A DNA stretch of 64,000 bases from Haemophilus aegyptius (GTDB lineage: Bacteria > Pseudomonadota > Gammaproteobacteria > Enterobacterales > Pasteurellaceae). This document shows, in pieces, positions 32,604 to 42,549 of the stretch (positions are counted from its first letter, which is position 1; each line of letters opens with the position of its first letter). The stretch covers positions 744,001-808,000 of the forward strand of contig NZ_LS483429.1 in the NCBI RefSeq assembly GCF_900475885.1, read 5' to 3'. The position numbers and the translations under genes were made by a program. The notes below the pieces were generated by a model. The model did no database searches. It worked only from the letters and a program-made list of their open reading frames with translations, and had not been told where the DNA came from.

Positions 32604-33218
32604 TTAAAGATTGTTTAATTTCATTTTGGCCATTTGTTGTTCTAATTGGCTACCACTTTGTTGTGCTTGCTCAAAGCTGTTTTTAGCCGCAACTTTATCT
32701 CCTTTGGCGACTTGGATATCGCCAGTTAAAATAGCTTTACGAGCATTAAAGCTTTCGCCTTTCACTTGATTTAAGGTGGTTAAAGCATTGTCTAATTGAC
32801 CTAATTGAAATTGCACTGCACTTAGACGTAAGGCAACAATAGATGTTAATACTTCATCTTGAGATTGCATTAATGCTTGCTTTAAGTTTACTCCTGCTGC
32901 TGCAAAATCTTGTTTTTCAGTGGCTTTTTTCGATTCATCTAACAAAGCAAAGACAGCGTATGCCGTTTTGCTGTTAGCTTGCACAAATTGTTCTATATTT
33001 GCTTTTTTAGCCTGTTCGTTTTGTTGTACAGAATTGATTAAAGCATCATACTGTACAGAAGCTTGAGAGATTTGTTCTACTTGGTGAGCTTGCCAATAAC
33101 GCCATCCAAACATACCACCAACACCTAAGATAAAAGCGACAATAATTGTTTTGCCATTCTCTTTCCACCAGTCTTTCAACTGGTTAATCTCTTGTTCTTC
33201 TTCAATGGAATAAGCCAT
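32604..33218 (-). CDS. yfgM: YfgM-like membrane-anchored TPR protein
   Basis: 204 residues. Short cytoplasmic start ('EEEQEINQLKDWWKENGK'), one membrane segment near 24-42 ('IIVAFILGVGGMFGWRYW') and a periplasmic TPR-like helical part. YfgM is an ancillary SecYEG partner working with the periplasmic chaperone network and has been linked to PpiD. Last gene of the minus-strand operon, 18 bp after hisS, as in E. coli where it lies between hisS and bamB. Confidence 0.9.
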   Translation of the reverse strand: MAYSIEEEQEINQLKDWWKENGKTIIVAFILGVGGMFGWRYWQAHQVEQISQASVQYDALINSVQQNEQAKKANIEQFVQANSKTAYAVFALLDESKKATEKQDFAAAGVNLKQALMQSQDEVLTSIVALRLSAVQFQLGQLDNALTTLNQVKGESFNARKAILTGDIQVAKGDKVAAKNSFEQAQQSGSQLEQQMAKMKLNNL

Positions 33219-33235
33219 GTTTTTCCCCTTTTAAA

Positions 33236-34507
33236 TTAAAATTGAGTTTGAATATAGTCGATTACATTCACTAAATCTAAGGTTTGCTGATCTGCGCCAC
33301 CTTGCAAGTGTTTAACAACGACCAGTTTATTTTGTACTTCGCTTTCACCGATAACTAATGCCAATGTTGCACCAGATTTATCTGCACGTTTAAATTGTTT
33401 TTTGAAATTACCGCCAGAGCAGTGCAACATAGTATTTAAGTGCGGTAATTCTGAGCGTACTTTTTCCGCTAATTCAAAAGCGGCTAATGTTGCGCCTTCG
33501 CCTTGATAAACAACATAAATATCCACCGCACTTTTCGCAGGAACATTTGGATTAACTTCTTGTACCAACAAGACTAAACGCTCTAATCCCATCGCAAATC
33601 CGATACTTGGCGTTGCGTGTCCGCCAAGTTGTTCCACTAAACCGTCATAACGACCGCCGCCACACACGGTACCTTGTGCACCAAGAGCGGAGGTTACCCA
33701 TTCAAATACAGTTTTGTTGTAATAATCTAAACCACGAACGAGTTTAGGATTAATTTCATATTGAATACCAACAGCATCTAATAATGAACATAATTGTTCA
33801 AAATGCGCACGGCTTTCATCATCTAAATAATCAAGCAATTTAGGCGCGTTATCTAATACTTTTTGTAATTCTGGATTTTTTGTATCCAAAATACGAAGCG
33901 GATTTCTTACTAAACGCTCTTTTTCTTCATCGCTCATTAAATCTTGATGGTTTTCTAAGAATCCAACTAAAGCTGAACGATAATTTGCTCGAGCTTCTAA
34001 AGAGCCAATAGAGTTAAGTTGAAGTGTAACATGTTGATCGATACCTAATGCTTTCCATAAACGATAGGTAAGCATGATTAATTCGGCATCGATTTCTGGA
34101 TTTGCAATACCGAATACCTCAACACCTACTTGATGGAATTGACGGTAACGCCCTTTTTGTGGACGTTCATGACGGAACATTGGCCCGATATACCATAAGC
34201 GTTGTTCATTATTATAGATCCAACCGTGTTCAATGGCTGCTCGCACACAACCTGCTGTGCCTTCAGGGCGTAAGGTTAATTGTTCATCGTTATCCCAAAA
34301 GGTGTACATTTCTTTTGAGACAACATCAGTTACTTCGCCGATTGCACGCGCAAACAATGGCGTACTTTCTACAATTGGCATACGCACTTCCGAATAGCCA
34401 TAACTATTTAATACATTGCGTACTTGTGCTTCAATCCATTGCCATAATGGAGATTCTGTTGGGGCGCAATCGTTCATACCACGAATTGCTTGAATTGTTT
34501 TTGCCAC
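33236..34507 (-). CDS. hisS: Histidyl-tRNA synthetase
   Basis: 423 residues, class II synthetase. Motif 2 region '[12 protein letters not shown]' near residue 80, the histidine-specific '[15 protein letters not shown]' near 258 and '[16 protein letters not shown]' near 284 are present, followed by the anticodon-binding domain from about 325. It charges tRNA-His. Ten bp separate it from ispG upstream. Confidence 0.95.
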   Translation of the reverse strand: MAKTIQAIRGMNDCAPTESPLWQWIEAQVRNVLNSYGYSEVRMPIVESTPLFARAIGEVTDVVSKEMYTFWDNDEQLTLRPEGTAGCVRAAIEHGWIYNNEQRLWYIGPMFRHERPQKGRYRQFHQVGVEVFGIANPEIDAELIMLTYRLWKALGIDQHVTLQLNSIGSLEARANYRSALVGFLENHQDLMSDEEKERLVRNPLRILDTKNPELQKVLDNAPKLLDYLDDESRAHFEQLCSLLDAVGIQYEINPKLVRGLDYYNKTVFEWVTSALGAQGTVCGGGRYDGLVEQLGGHATPSIGFAMGLERLVLLVQEVNPNVPAKSAVDIYVVYQGEGATLAAFELAEKVRSELPHLNTMLHCSGGNFKKQFKRADKSGATLALVIGESEVQNKLVVVKHLQGGADQQTLDLVNVIDYIQTQF

Positions 34508-34516
34508 GAGCTTTCC

Positions 34517-35623
34517 TTAAATAATTCTGTTTTTTGGATCTTGTTGTGCGACTTTCGCACGAATTTTTGCTTCTAATTGGTTCACTATATCTTCGTTATC
34601 AAAACGCTCTTTTTGGCGTTCGCCGTCAAGATAATAACCGCTTTTTTTGTTACCGCCCGTTACGCCCAGATCGGAGATGAGCGCTTCGCCAGGACCATTT
34701 ACTACACAACCGATAATAGATACATCCATTGGTGTAATAATATCTTCAAGGCGTTGTTCTAGCGCATTTACTGTGCCGATTACATCAAATTCTTGGCGAG
34801 AACAGGTTGGGCAAGCAATAAAGTTAATTCCTCTTGAACGAATCCGTAAAGATTTCAAAATATCAAAACCGACTTTGATTTCCTCTATGGGATCTGCCGC
34901 CAAAGAAACGCGCAGTGTATCGCCAATGCCCTCAGCTAATAACATTCCTAAACCCACTGCAGATTTTACTGCACCAGCGCGTGCGCCACCTGCTTCTGTA
35001 ATGCCTAAATGTAAAGGCTGTTTAATTGCTTTAGCCAGTAAACGATAAGATTCAACCGCTAAAAATACATCAGAGGCTTTTACGCTCACTTTAAACTGAT
35101 CGAAGTTAAGACGATCTAGAATTTCTACATGACGCAATGCGGATTCTAACAAGGCTTCTGGCGTTGGCTCGCCATATTTTTCTTGCAAATCTTTTTCTAA
35201 AGAGCCTGCATTTACACCAATACGAATCGGAATATTTTTGTCTCGCGCACAATCAACAACGGCACGGACGCGATCTTCACGACCAATGTTGCCAGGATTG
35301 ATACGTAAACAATCCACTCCATATTCTGCGACTTTTAGCGCGATACGATAGTCGAAATGAATATCTGCTACGAGCGGGACATTCACTTGTTGTTTAATTT
35401 GTTTAAATGCTTCCGCAGCATCCATTGTTGGAACAGATACACGAACAATATCTGCACCAACACGTTCTAATGATTTAATTTGAGCAACTGTCGCTTCCAC
35501 ATCAGTGGTGCGAGTATTTGTCATTGATTGCACGGCAATCGGTGCATCTCCACCAATTGGTACATTTCCCACATATATTTTTGTCGATTCACGGCGCTTA
35601 ATAGTTGGCTGAAAAGCTGACAT
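34517..35623 (-). CDS. ispG: 4-hydroxy-3-methylbut-2-en-1-yl diphosphate synthase IspG
   Basis: 368 residues. TIM-barrel half plus C-terminal [4Fe-4S] half with cluster ligands in '[11 protein letters not shown]' (two Cys) and '[10 protein letters not shown]' (third Cys). It performs the sixth step of the methylerythritol phosphate route to isoprenoids. It needs the Fe-S machinery encoded next door. It starts 9 bp after rodZ, the same pair as in E. coli. Confidence 0.95.
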   Translation of the reverse strand: MSAFQPTIKRRESTKIYVGNVPIGGDAPIAVQSMTNTRTTDVEATVAQIKSLERVGADIVRVSVPTMDAAEAFKQIKQQVNVPLVADIHFDYRIALKVAEYGVDCLRINPGNIGREDRVRAVVDCARDKNIPIRIGVNAGSLEKDLQEKYGEPTPEALLESALRHVEILDRLNFDQFKVSVKASDVFLAVESYRLLAKAIKQPLHLGITEAGGARAGAVKSAVGLGMLLAEGIGDTLRVSLAADPIEEIKVGFDILKSLRIRSRGINFIACPTCSRQEFDVIGTVNALEQRLEDIITPMDVSIIGCVVNGPGEALISDLGVTGGNKKSGYYLDGERQKERFDNEDIVNQLEAKIRAKVAQQDPKNRII

Positions 35624-35631
35624 TATTTTTC

Positions 35632-36555
35632 CTAAGGTTGTGAAAGTTTGAATTTTGCTACGCGACCATCCACTTTGAGAGGATAATTCTCGCCTTTGTA
35701 AGTGATACGCACATTGCTTGGCGCGCCTACAATTAATGAAAATTCATTGCCATTAAAGGTTAATATTTCGCCTTGTTTATATTCTTTTTGTGCTAATACG
35801 TGGCGAGCGTTATCTTTTACACTAATCCAACTGCTATTTGTTAGTATTTCAATCACTAAATCGCCTTTTGCTATAGGTAACGTTGGAGAAATACTTGGAT
35901 TTTCGACCGCACTTTGAATGTCTGAAACTGATTTTTCATCGTTTTTGGGTTGTGAAACGCTATTTTCTTGTGCTATTTCTGGTAACAGATTATTTGTTAT
36001 TTCTACTGGTTGTGAGACTGGTGCTGCTGTTTCTGGTGCAGATTTATTAGTTTCTTCTGTTGTCACAAGAGCGGTGGCGGGCTGATTGTTTTCGGTAGAG
36101 GCAACATAGCTTTGCACTAAATCATCGCGTTCTTGAGTATTTTGTTGATAACTTTGCCACCACCAAAGCCCAGTCATACCAATTACAATCACGAATACTA
36201 TTGCGGTTAAACGCCCGATCCAACGATTGTGAGAGGAATATTGATTAACGGCACGGGTTGAACGTGCATTTTTCCCTAAATCATTTTTTTCTGTTTCAGC
36301 AAAAACAATATTTTCCCACACAGAATCTGGCAAACGTAAGAATTTTGCATAGCTGCGAACATAACCTTTGACAAATATAGAAGGCGTTGATTTTTGAATA
36401 AATTCATTATTTTCAAGTTGCTCTAATATAGAAGGGCGTAGCGTGATTTCTTTAGCGACATCTTCAAGAGAAAGATTTAAGGCTTCGCGTGTTTGACGAA
36501 AAATCTCACCAGGAGAAAGCACTTGCTCAGTAGTTGGATTCATAAATTTAATCAA
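35632..36555 (-). CDS. rodZ: RodZ-like cytoskeletal membrane protein
   Basis: 307 residues. N-terminal helix-turn-helix of Cro/XRE type (about 10-85, '[22 protein letters not shown]') that binds MreB in RodZ, one membrane segment near 111-135, a Ser/Thr/Pro/Glu-rich linker and a C-terminal beta domain (about 225-307, '[21 protein letters not shown]', DUF4115). It keeps rod shape by linking MreB to the envelope machinery. Operon position before ispG agrees. Confidence 0.9.
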   Translation of the reverse strand: MIKFMNPTTEQVLSPGEIFRQTREALNLSLEDVAKEITLRPSILEQLENNEFIQKSTPSIFVKGYVRSYAKFLRLPDSVWENIVFAETEKNDLGKNARSTRAVNQYSSHNRWIGRLTAIVFVIVIGMTGLWWWQSYQQNTQERDDLVQSYVASTENNQPATALVTTEETNKSAPETAAPVSQPVEITNNLLPEIAQENSVSQPKNDEKSVSDIQSAVENPSISPTLPIAKGDLVIEILTNSSWISVKDNARHVLAQKEYKQGEILTFNGNEFSLIVGAPSNVRITYKGENYPLKVDGRVAKFKLSQP

Positions 36556-36614
36556 ATAATTAGGCGGTAAATAAGGGCTAAATTTTAAAGTCCAATACTT
36601 GATTTGGCAATGCT

Positions 36615-37154
36615 TTATTTTAGACTATTGAATTTTTCCGCACGTTTTCCATCGATTTGACGTAATTTTTCTAAAGTTTGCTGATAAATATCCATTTTTT
36701 GCGCGGAATAAGCACAAAGCGCGATATTTTCAAATGTATCCGCTTGATGATAATAATTCGGCGAATTAAGTGCTAATTCAAATTGTTGCTGGGCTTGTTC
36801 AAATTTCTTTTGACTACATAGAAACGTACCAAAATTATTATGCACATCGCCTTGTTTATGATTAAGGTTTACGGCTATTTCATATTCACGATGTGCATTC
36901 TCTATTTCCCCTTGTTGTTGATAATAATGTGCAAGTGCTGAATGCACGAGATAGTAATTTTTATCGTGTTGAAGTGCTTTATCTAAGTTGATTTTAGCCA
37001 GTTGAGGATTATTTTGCTGAAGATAGCTCAAAGCGAGTTCCACGCGCGCTTTAGCGGCAGCTTGATGATTTAAGCTAGATGCAGATTGTGAAACGCAAGC
37101 AGAAAAAATAAAAGGGAAAATAACCGCACTTAGTTGTTTACTTATTGTTTTCAT
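36615..37154 (-). CDS. pilF: TPR lipoprotein of type IV pilus biogenesis (PilF/PilW-type)
   Basis: 179 residues. The lipoprotein signal 'MKTISKQLSAVIFPFIFSAC' has its lipobox Cys at residue 20, and three to four TPR units follow ('AKINLDKALQHDKNYYLVHSALAHYYQQ', 'NNFGTFLCSQKKFEQAQQQFELAL'). It is the outer-membrane pilotin that places the PilQ/ComE secretin, needed for the DNA-uptake pilus. It is co-directional and close to rlmN, whose promoter region carries a competence-type palindrome. Confidence 0.86.
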   Translation of the reverse strand: MKTISKQLSAVIFPFIFSACVSQSASSLNHQAAAKARVELALSYLQQNNPQLAKINLDKALQHDKNYYLVHSALAHYYQQQGEIENAHREYEIAVNLNHKQGDVHNNFGTFLCSQKKFEQAQQQFELALNSPNYYHQADTFENIALCAYSAQKMDIYQQTLEKLRQIDGKRAEKFNSLK

Positions 37155-37254
37155 TTTTTCTCCTTTTAACTGGGCAGGAAGAAATATTTAATATGCTTTA
37201 ATTTGTATGAAAACATAGGGTATGTGAACTTGATTAATTCACATACCTAGAATA

Positions 37255-38406
37255 TTAATTAACTTCTGTCACCCCAATATTTTGTCCAAATTGGCGTTTC
37301 ATTGCCGTACGTTTAGTACGATCGATAACATCTCCCGCTAATTGCCCACAGGCTGCGTCAATATCATCTCCACGGGTTTTACGGATAATCACAGTAAAGC
37401 CATATTCCATCAAGGTTTTTTGGAAGCGGTCAATACGCGTATTCGAGCTTTTTGCATAAGGTGCTTCAGGGAACGGATTCCACGGAATTAAATTAATTTT
37501 ACAAGGCGTATTTTTTAATACTTCTGCAAGTTGATGAGCGTGTTCTACGCCATCATTTACATGATCGAGCATCACATATTCAATCGTCACTTTGCCATGA
37601 TTTGCATTTGATACTGTCAAATAACGATTTACCGAGTCAATCAATGTTTTGATATTATATTTTTTGTTGATTGGCACAATTTCATCACGTAATTCATCGT
37701 TTGGGGCATGTAATGAAATAGCCAAAGCCACATCGATCATTTTGCTCAAATTATCTAATGCTGGCACAACACCAGAAGTCGATAAGGTTACACGACGTTT
37801 TGATAAACCGTAGGCAAAATCATCTAACATAATTTCCATTGCAGGAACAACATTAGCAACATTCAATAAGGGTTCGCCCATTCCCATCATTACTACATTG
37901 GTAATGGGTCTAACGCCAGTCACCCCAAAGTTGCCAATAATTTTAGAGGCTCGCCATACTTGACCGATAATTTCTGAAACCGTTAAATTGCGGTTAAATC
38001 CTTGTTGTGCGGTTGAACAGAAGGTACAAGCTAAGGCACAGCCAACTTGGGAAGATACACAAAGCGTCGCGCGATCTGCTTCGGGAATATACACAGTTTC
38101 AACTTGCTGCTCGCCCACTTGCATTGCCCATTTTATCGTGCCATCGGCTGAACGCTGTTCAACGGCAACTTCTGGGGCTTTAATTTCTGCAACCGCCTTA
38201 AGTTTTTCACGTAATTTTTTATTAATGTTTGTCATATTGTCGAAGTTATCTTCGCCAAAATGATAAATCCATTTAACTAACTGATCTGCTCGAAATGGTT
38301 TTTCGCCGAGTTCTTTAAAAAATTCGCGCATTTGTTGGCGCGTTAAATCCATTAGATTAATTTTTTTAGCGGGTGCATCTGAGTGCACTGACAATAATTC
38401 TGACAT
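37255..38406 (-). CDS. rlmN: Dual-specificity 23S rRNA/tRNA methyltransferase RlmN
   Basis: 383 residues from the ATG at 38406, which follows a CGAGG site. The frame from 38427 adds seven residues with no site. Radical-SAM enzyme that methylates C2 of A2503 in 23S rRNA and A37 in some tRNAs. The cluster motif '[14 protein letters not shown]' and '[15 protein letters not shown]' are visible. The catalytic C-terminal Cys is in '[12 protein letters not shown]'. First gene of the minus-strand operon, downstream of the CRP-S-like palindrome. Confidence 0.94.
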   Translation of the reverse strand: MSELLSVHSDAPAKKINLMDLTRQQMREFFKELGEKPFRADQLVKWIYHFGEDNFDNMTNINKKLREKLKAVAEIKAPEVAVEQRSADGTIKWAMQVGEQQVETVYIPEADRATLCVSSQVGCALACTFCSTAQQGFNRNLTVSEIIGQVWRASKIIGNFGVTGVRPITNVVMMGMGEPLLNVANVVPAMEIMLDDFAYGLSKRRVTLSTSGVVPALDNLSKMIDVALAISLHAPNDELRDEIVPINKKYNIKTLIDSVNRYLTVSNANHGKVTIEYVMLDHVNDGVEHAHQLAEVLKNTPCKINLIPWNPFPEAPYAKSSNTRIDRFQKTLMEYGFTVIIRKTRGDDIDAACGQLAGDVIDRTKRTAMKRQFGQNIGVTEVN

Positions 38407-38570
38407 TTTAGCCTCGTTATTACACATTGTGGCGATAGCGTTGTGCAGGTGTTTTTATCAAAAACTCACAATGAAAAATTCGCAATTAAAAAATGAACGG
38501 AGATTGTACAGATTTGTCACCGCATAATCTAGCGGAATTGAAAAACGATAGAAAATCTTACCGCACTTTT

Positions 38571-38588
38571 TTGCGATCTAGATCGCAA
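38571..38588. promoter_or_regulatory. CRP-S (Sxy-dependent) type palindrome upstream of rlmN-pilF
   Basis: TTGCGATCTAGATCGCAA is a perfect 18-bp palindrome, preceded by a T-run. The core TGCGA-N6-TCGCA is the non-canonical CRP site used by CRP with Sxy/TfoX in H. influenzae competence genes, and differs from the usual TGTGA-N6-TCACA. It lies 165 bp before rlmN and 64 bp before the divergent pbpG gene. From memory, rlmN and pilF homologues belong to the competence regulon, which supports the reading. Confidence 0.8.
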
Positions 38589-38652
38589 ATATTTTCAATT
38601 GCAGCGGAAAAAGTGCGGTAAAATATCAGCCTATTTTTTAAGGTGACCAATA

Positions 38653-39531
38653 ATGTTTAAAAAAGCTTTATTTATTTTATCTTTGTGTCCTTCTTTTGCG
38701 CTGGCACAGTCTTATGTTGTGTATGATTTTACCCATAATCGAGTGTTGGAAAGCCACGCGTCTGATAGTATTCAGCCTATTGCCTCTGTAACAAAATTAA
38801 TGACGGCTAATGTATTTTTAGAGAATAATAAAAATCCTAATTGTCGAATCGCAATCACAAAAGAGGATACGGATCGAATTAAAGGCACTGGAACAAAATT
38901 ACCTAAAAATATTCCTATCTCTTGTAACGAATTATTGAAAGCAATGCTTGTCCATTCTGATAACTATGCCGCCCACGCGCTTTCTCGTGCAGTGGGAATA
39001 AGTCGTCGCCAATTTATTAAGAAAATGAACGAAAAAGCCCATCAACTTGGTATGTATTCTACTCGTTTTCACGATAGTTCAGGGTTATCTAGCTATAATA
39101 TTTCCAGCCCAATGGATTTAGTTAAGCTCGCCAAATATTCATTAAATAAATCGGACATTAAACGTTTATCTAATCTTAGTGCAACTTATATCCAAGCAGG
39201 GAAACACAAGCTTTATATTAAAAATACTAATAAGTTAGTGCGTGATGAAATCTTTGATGCGGCAGTGAATAAAACAGGCTACATTCAAGAATCTGGTTAT
39301 AATCTCGTTTTCATTAATAAACACCTATGCAAAAATGCAACTATTGGCGTAATTAGTTTAAATAACACTTCCTCAGCGTATCGTTCTAGTTTTACTAAAA
39401 GCAAATTAGAAAAATTCGGCTGCACGGCATTAAATGGAAGAACAATTCGTGATGTAGCAGGAGAAGCCCAATATGAAGATGGCTATGATGAAGTGGGATT
39501 TAATACGCTAATTCAGAAATTATCAAAATAA
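38653..39531 (+). CDS. pbpG: PBP7-type D-alanyl-D-alanine endopeptidase
   Basis: 292 residues, exported. Signal peptide 'MFKKALFILSLCPSFALA' with cleavage near 18-19. The penicillin-binding triad is complete: Ser-x-x-Lys in 'ASVTKLM' (near 45), Ser-Asp-Asn in 'VHSDNYAAHA' (near 103) and Lys-Thr-Gly in 'VNKTGYIQ' (near 213). It trims peptide cross-links in the periplasmic peptidoglycan. The flanking uptake signals overlap the promoter region. Confidence 0.88.
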   Translation: MFKKALFILSLCPSFALAQSYVVYDFTHNRVLESHASDSIQPIASVTKLMTANVFLENNKNPNCRIAITKEDTDRIKGTGTKLPKNIPISCNELLKAMLVHSDNYAAHALSRAVGISRRQFIKKMNEKAHQLGMYSTRFHDSSGLSSYNISSPMDLVKLAKYSLNKSDIKRLSNLSATYIQAGKHKLYIKNTNKLVRDEIFDAAVNKTGYIQESGYNLVFINKHLCKNATIGVISLNNTSSAYRSSFTKSKLEKFGCTALNGRTIRDVAGEAQYEDGYDEVGFNTLIQKLSK

Positions 39532-39546
39532 TGTTCGTAAATATAA

Positions 39547-39582
39547 AAACGCAAGATAACAGTTTGTTTTATCTCGCGTTTT
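39547..39582. terminator. Bidirectional terminator between pbpG and the lipoprotein remnant
   Basis: AAACGCAAGATAA and TTATCTCGCGTTT pair with one mismatch and are flanked by A and T runs, serving both converging genes. Confidence 0.75.
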
Positions 39583-39724
39583 TAGCTGATGAGCAGGCTG
39601 TTCTACAGTGACTTTTTCTTGGTCAGTTGTTTTGGTTTGTTCTGTCATTTTAGGTTTATCATCACAAGCAGCCAAGACTATTGCTGAACTTAATACTAAC
39701 CAAAATGTTTTGTTCTTTTTTCAT
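39583..39724 (-). pseudogene. Frameshifted small lipoprotein gene
   Basis: On the minus strand ATG AAA AAA at 39724 leads to a 20-codon frame that ends at TGA. One base less in the six-A run would restore a lipoprotein with 'TFWLVLSSAIVLAAC' signal and lipobox, continuing 'DDKPKMTEQTKTTDQEKVTVEQ'. The run is followed downstream by a hairpin terminator (39547-39582). It appears to be a small outer-membrane or periplasmic lipoprotein switched off by a one-base indel, either decay or a reversible slip in the A-run. Confidence 0.6.
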
Positions 39725-39767
39725 ACATTCAATACATTTTGTACGAAATAATTATAAATAAATCTAT

Positions 39768-39786
39768 TATTTTGATAATCATTCCC
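39768..39786 (+). promoter_or_regulatory. Fur-box-like site upstream of hfeABCD
   Basis: 14 of 19 bases match the GATAAT-type Fur consensus by my count, including the ten-base run GATAATCATT (39774-39783). It lies about 110 bp before the hfeA start, in a likely promoter region, and fits iron repression of this transporter. Confidence 0.6.
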
Positions 39787-39826
39787 ATTCCAAAACAATA
39801 TAAAAAGTAGTACTATTATCTCCGAT

Positions 39827-39857
39827 GAATAATTGTTGAGCTATTGAACAATTATTC
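39827..39857 (+). promoter_or_regulatory. Long inverted repeat in the hfeA leader
   Basis: GAATAATTGTT and AACAATTATTC form a perfect 11-bp inverted repeat with a 9-base loop, 38 bp before the hfeA start. It may be an mRNA hairpin or a dimer-type operator (for example of a manganese regulator). No T-run follows, so it is not a standard terminator. Confidence 0.55.
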
Positions 39858-39895
39858 AGGCATTCAATCTATCTTTTTTTAAATAAGGACATCTT

Positions 39896-40777
39896 ATGCG
39901 AAATTCATTCAAAATTATGACCGCACTTGCACTTGGTTTATTTGCAATGCAAGCTAACGCAAAATTTAAAGTAGTTACCACCTTCACCGTGATTCAAGAT
40001 ATTGCGCAAAATGTGGCAGGCAATGCGGCAACGGTGGAATCTCTTACTAAACCTGGCGCAGAAATTCACGAATATGAACCAACGCCAAAAGACATTGTAA
40101 AAGCGCAATCTGCTGATTTAATTTTATGGAATGGCTTAAATTTGGAACGTTGGTTTGAGCGTTTCTTCCAAAATGTTAAAGATAAACCTGCTGTGGTAGT
40201 AACAGAAGGTATTCAACCATTATCTATTTATGAAGGCCCGTATAAAGATGCGCCTAACCCACATGCGTGGATGTCGCCATCTAATGCTTTAATTTATATT
40301 GAAAATATTAAAAATGCGTTAGTGAAATACGATCCACAAAATGCAGCTGTATATGAAAAAAATGCCGCTGACTATGCTCAAAAAATTAAACAACTTGATG
40401 AACCGCTTCGTGCAAAATTAGCACAAATTCCAGAAGAGCAACGCTGGCTTGTAACAAGTGAGGGTGCTTTCAGTTATTTGGCGAAAGATTACAACTTAAA
40501 AGAAGGTTATTTATGGCCAATCAATGCTGAACAACAAGGCTCACCACAACAAGTGCGTAAAGTGATTGATTTAGTTCGTAAAAACAATATTCCAGTTGTG
40601 TTTAGTGAAAGTACAATTTCAGCGAAACCTGCACAACAAGTAGCGAAAGAAAGTGGCGCAAAATACGGTGGCGTATTGTATGTTGATTCACTTTCTGCGA
40701 AAGAAGGCCCAGTGCCAACTTATATTGATTTGCTTAACGTCACTGTATCAACCATTGTTAAAGGATTCGGAAAATAA
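39896..40777 (+). CDS. hfeA: Metal-binding periplasmic protein of the Hfe/Yfe/Sit ABC transporter
   Basis: 293 residues, cluster 9 (SitA/YfeA) binding protein. Signal peptide about 1-22 ('[22 protein letters not shown]'). The four-ligand metal site His58, His123, Glu189, Asp264 is complete, as in proteins binding manganese or ferrous iron. It delivers metal to HfeC/HfeD. The Fur-like box upstream suggests iron control. Overlaps hfeB by one base. Confidence 0.92.
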   Translation: MRNSFKIMTALALGLFAMQANAKFKVVTTFTVIQDIAQNVAGNAATVESLTKPGAEIHEYEPTPKDIVKAQSADLILWNGLNLERWFERFFQNVKDKPAVVVTEGIQPLSIYEGPYKDAPNPHAWMSPSNALIYIENIKNALVKYDPQNAAVYEKNAADYAQKIKQLDEPLRAKLAQIPEEQRWLVTSEGAFSYLAKDYNLKEGYLWPINAEQQGSPQQVRKVIDLVRKNNIPVVFSESTISAKPAQQVAKESGAKYGGVLYVDSLSAKEGPVPTYIDLLNVTVSTIVKGFGK

Positions 40778-41697
40778 TGGACTCTTTCTCGACATCAATT
40801 TGGGTTAATGATATAACTGTTCGTTACAACAATGGTCATACTGCTATTCACAATATGACGTTCTCACTCAATAGTGGAACTATTTGTGCGTTAGTTGGCG
40901 TGAATGGAAGTGGCAAGTCCACATTATTTAAAAGCATAATGGGACTTGTAAAGCCACAACAAGGCGAAATTAAACTTTGTGATTTGCCAATTTCCCAAGC
41001 ATTGAAACGTAATTTGGTTGCTTATGTACCACAATCAGAAGAAGTGGACTGGCAATTTCCTGTGTCAGTGTATGATGTCGTGATGATGGGACGTTATGGG
41101 TATATGAATTTTCTTCGTATCCCCAAAGCGATTGATAAACAAAAAGTTCAAGAGGCGATGCAGCGAGTGAACATTGAGCATCTCGCGCATCGTCAAATTG
41201 GAGAGTTATCTGGCGGGCAGAAAAAACGCGTGTTTTTAGCCCGTGCTTTAGCACAACAAAGTCCAATTATTTTATTGGATGAACCTTTCACTGGCGTTGA
41301 TGTGAAAACTGAAAATGCTATTGTTGATCTTCTTCAAAAGCTTCGAGAAGAAGGTCATCTTATTCTTGTCTCAACTCATAACTTAGGCTCTGTTCCTGAT
41401 TTCTGTGATCAAGTGGTGATGATTAATCGTACGGTGATTGCAGCAGGGAAAACGGAAGATACCTTTAACCAACATAATTTGGAAATTGTGTTTGGTGGGG
41501 TATTACGCCATATTAAATTATTGGGCGAAAATTTACATAATGATGAAGATAAACGTGCGGTTACTGTCTTAACGGATGATGAAAAAGCCGTTGTATTCTA
41601 TGGCGAAACTAAGCAAGATCCTCCAGCGCCAACAACTCAGGATTGCCATTTCGAAGACTGTCCTTATAAAAGTGCGGTCAAAAAAGAGAAGGATTAA
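40777..41697 (+). CDS. hfeB: Metal ABC transporter ATPase HfeB
   Basis: 306 residues. Walker A 'GVNGSGKST' (near 41-49), signature '[15 protein letters not shown]' (near 145-159), Walker B 'PIILLDEPF'. It powers import of iron or manganese. Compared with usual homologues it has an extra C-terminal part of about 50 residues, ending in a Cys/His pattern '[11 protein letters not shown]', which might sense metal. Followed three bases later by hfeC. Confidence 0.9.
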   Translation: MDSFSTSIWVNDITVRYNNGHTAIHNMTFSLNSGTICALVGVNGSGKSTLFKSIMGLVKPQQGEIKLCDLPISQALKRNLVAYVPQSEEVDWQFPVSVYDVVMMGRYGYMNFLRIPKAIDKQKVQEAMQRVNIEHLAHRQIGELSGGQKKRVFLARALAQQSPIILLDEPFTGVDVKTENAIVDLLQKLREEGHLILVSTHNLGSVPDFCDQVVMINRTVIAAGKTEDTFNQHNLEIVFGGVLRHIKLLGENLHNDEDKRAVTVLTDDEKAVVFYGETKQDPPAPTTQDCHFEDCPYKSAVKKEKD

Positions 41698-41700
41698 GGC

Positions 41701-42549
41701 ATGTTAGCATTATTATTAGAACCTTTTTCCTATGATTATATGCTCAGGGCGATGATCTTGAGCACGGCAGTTGGTGGGATTTGTGCTTTTTTGTCTTCAT
41801 ACTTAATGCTTAAAGGCTGGTCTTTGATTGGCGATGCGCTTTCTCATTCTGTTGTGCCTGGTGTCGCTATTGCTTATACCTTTTCTTTGCCTTATGCACT
41901 TGGTGCATTTTTTGCCGGAATTTTAGCCGCACTTTCCATTCTTTGGATTAAATCCATTTCTAAACTGAAAGAAGATGCCGTGATCGGATTTATTTTTAGT
42001 ACTTTCTTTGCATTAGGTCTATTGATCATTTCTTTAAATCCAACTGCAGTAAATGTGCAAAGTATTATTTTAGGCAATATTTTAGGTATTGCTGACGAAG
42101 ATATTTACCAAGTGGCAATTATCATCGGCGTTTGTTTAGTATTGCTTTTACTGTTCTGGAAAGACTTATTACTGATCTTTTTCGATGAAACACAAGCAAG
42201 AACGGTAGGGCTTTCGCCATTATTTTATAAAGTTTTGTTTTTTACTCTATTAAGTGCTTGTGTAGTAGCTGCATTGCAAACTGTGGGTGCGATTTTAGTG
42301 ATTGCGATGGTCATTACCCCGGGTGCGACGGCATATTTACTCACAGATAAATTCAAAACTTTATCAATCATTGCCATTATTTTAGGGGCGGTGACAAGTT
42401 TTGTTGGGGTCTATATTAGCTATTATTTAGATGGTGCTACTGGCGGTGTGATTGTCACATTGCAAACATTATTATTCTTGGCAGCTTTCTTATTTTCACC
42501 AAAATATGGTTTACTCACTCGCAATAAAAAGGCGGTAGAAAATGTTTGA
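41701..42549 (+). CDS. hfeC: Metal ABC transporter permease HfeC
   Basis: 282 residues, eight or nine hydrophobic segments, ABC-3 family: 'LMLKGWSLIGDALSHSVVPGVAIAY' (near 36-60) and 'LQTVGAILVIAMVITPGATAYLL' (near 193-215) are typical. It forms the membrane channel with HfeD for iron or manganese. It overlaps hfeD by eight bases. Confidence 0.9.
   Translation: MLALLLEPFSYDYMLRAMILSTAVGGICAFLSSYLMLKGWSLIGDALSHSVVPGVAIAYTFSLPYALGAFFAGILAALSILWIKSISKLKEDAVIGFIFSTFFALGLLIISLNPTAVNVQSIILGNILGIADEDIYQVAIIIGVCLVLLLLFWKDLLLIFFDETQARTVGLSPLFYKVLFFTLLSACVVAALQTVGAILVIAMVITPGATAYLLTDKFKTLSIIAIILGAVTSFVGVYISYYLDGATGGVIVTLQTLLFLAAFLFSPKYGLLTRNKKAVENV

Noticed and set aside
34102-34524. 140-codon plus-strand frame opposite hisS
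   Set aside because: It covers the conserved class II synthetase core on the minus strand and has no start context.
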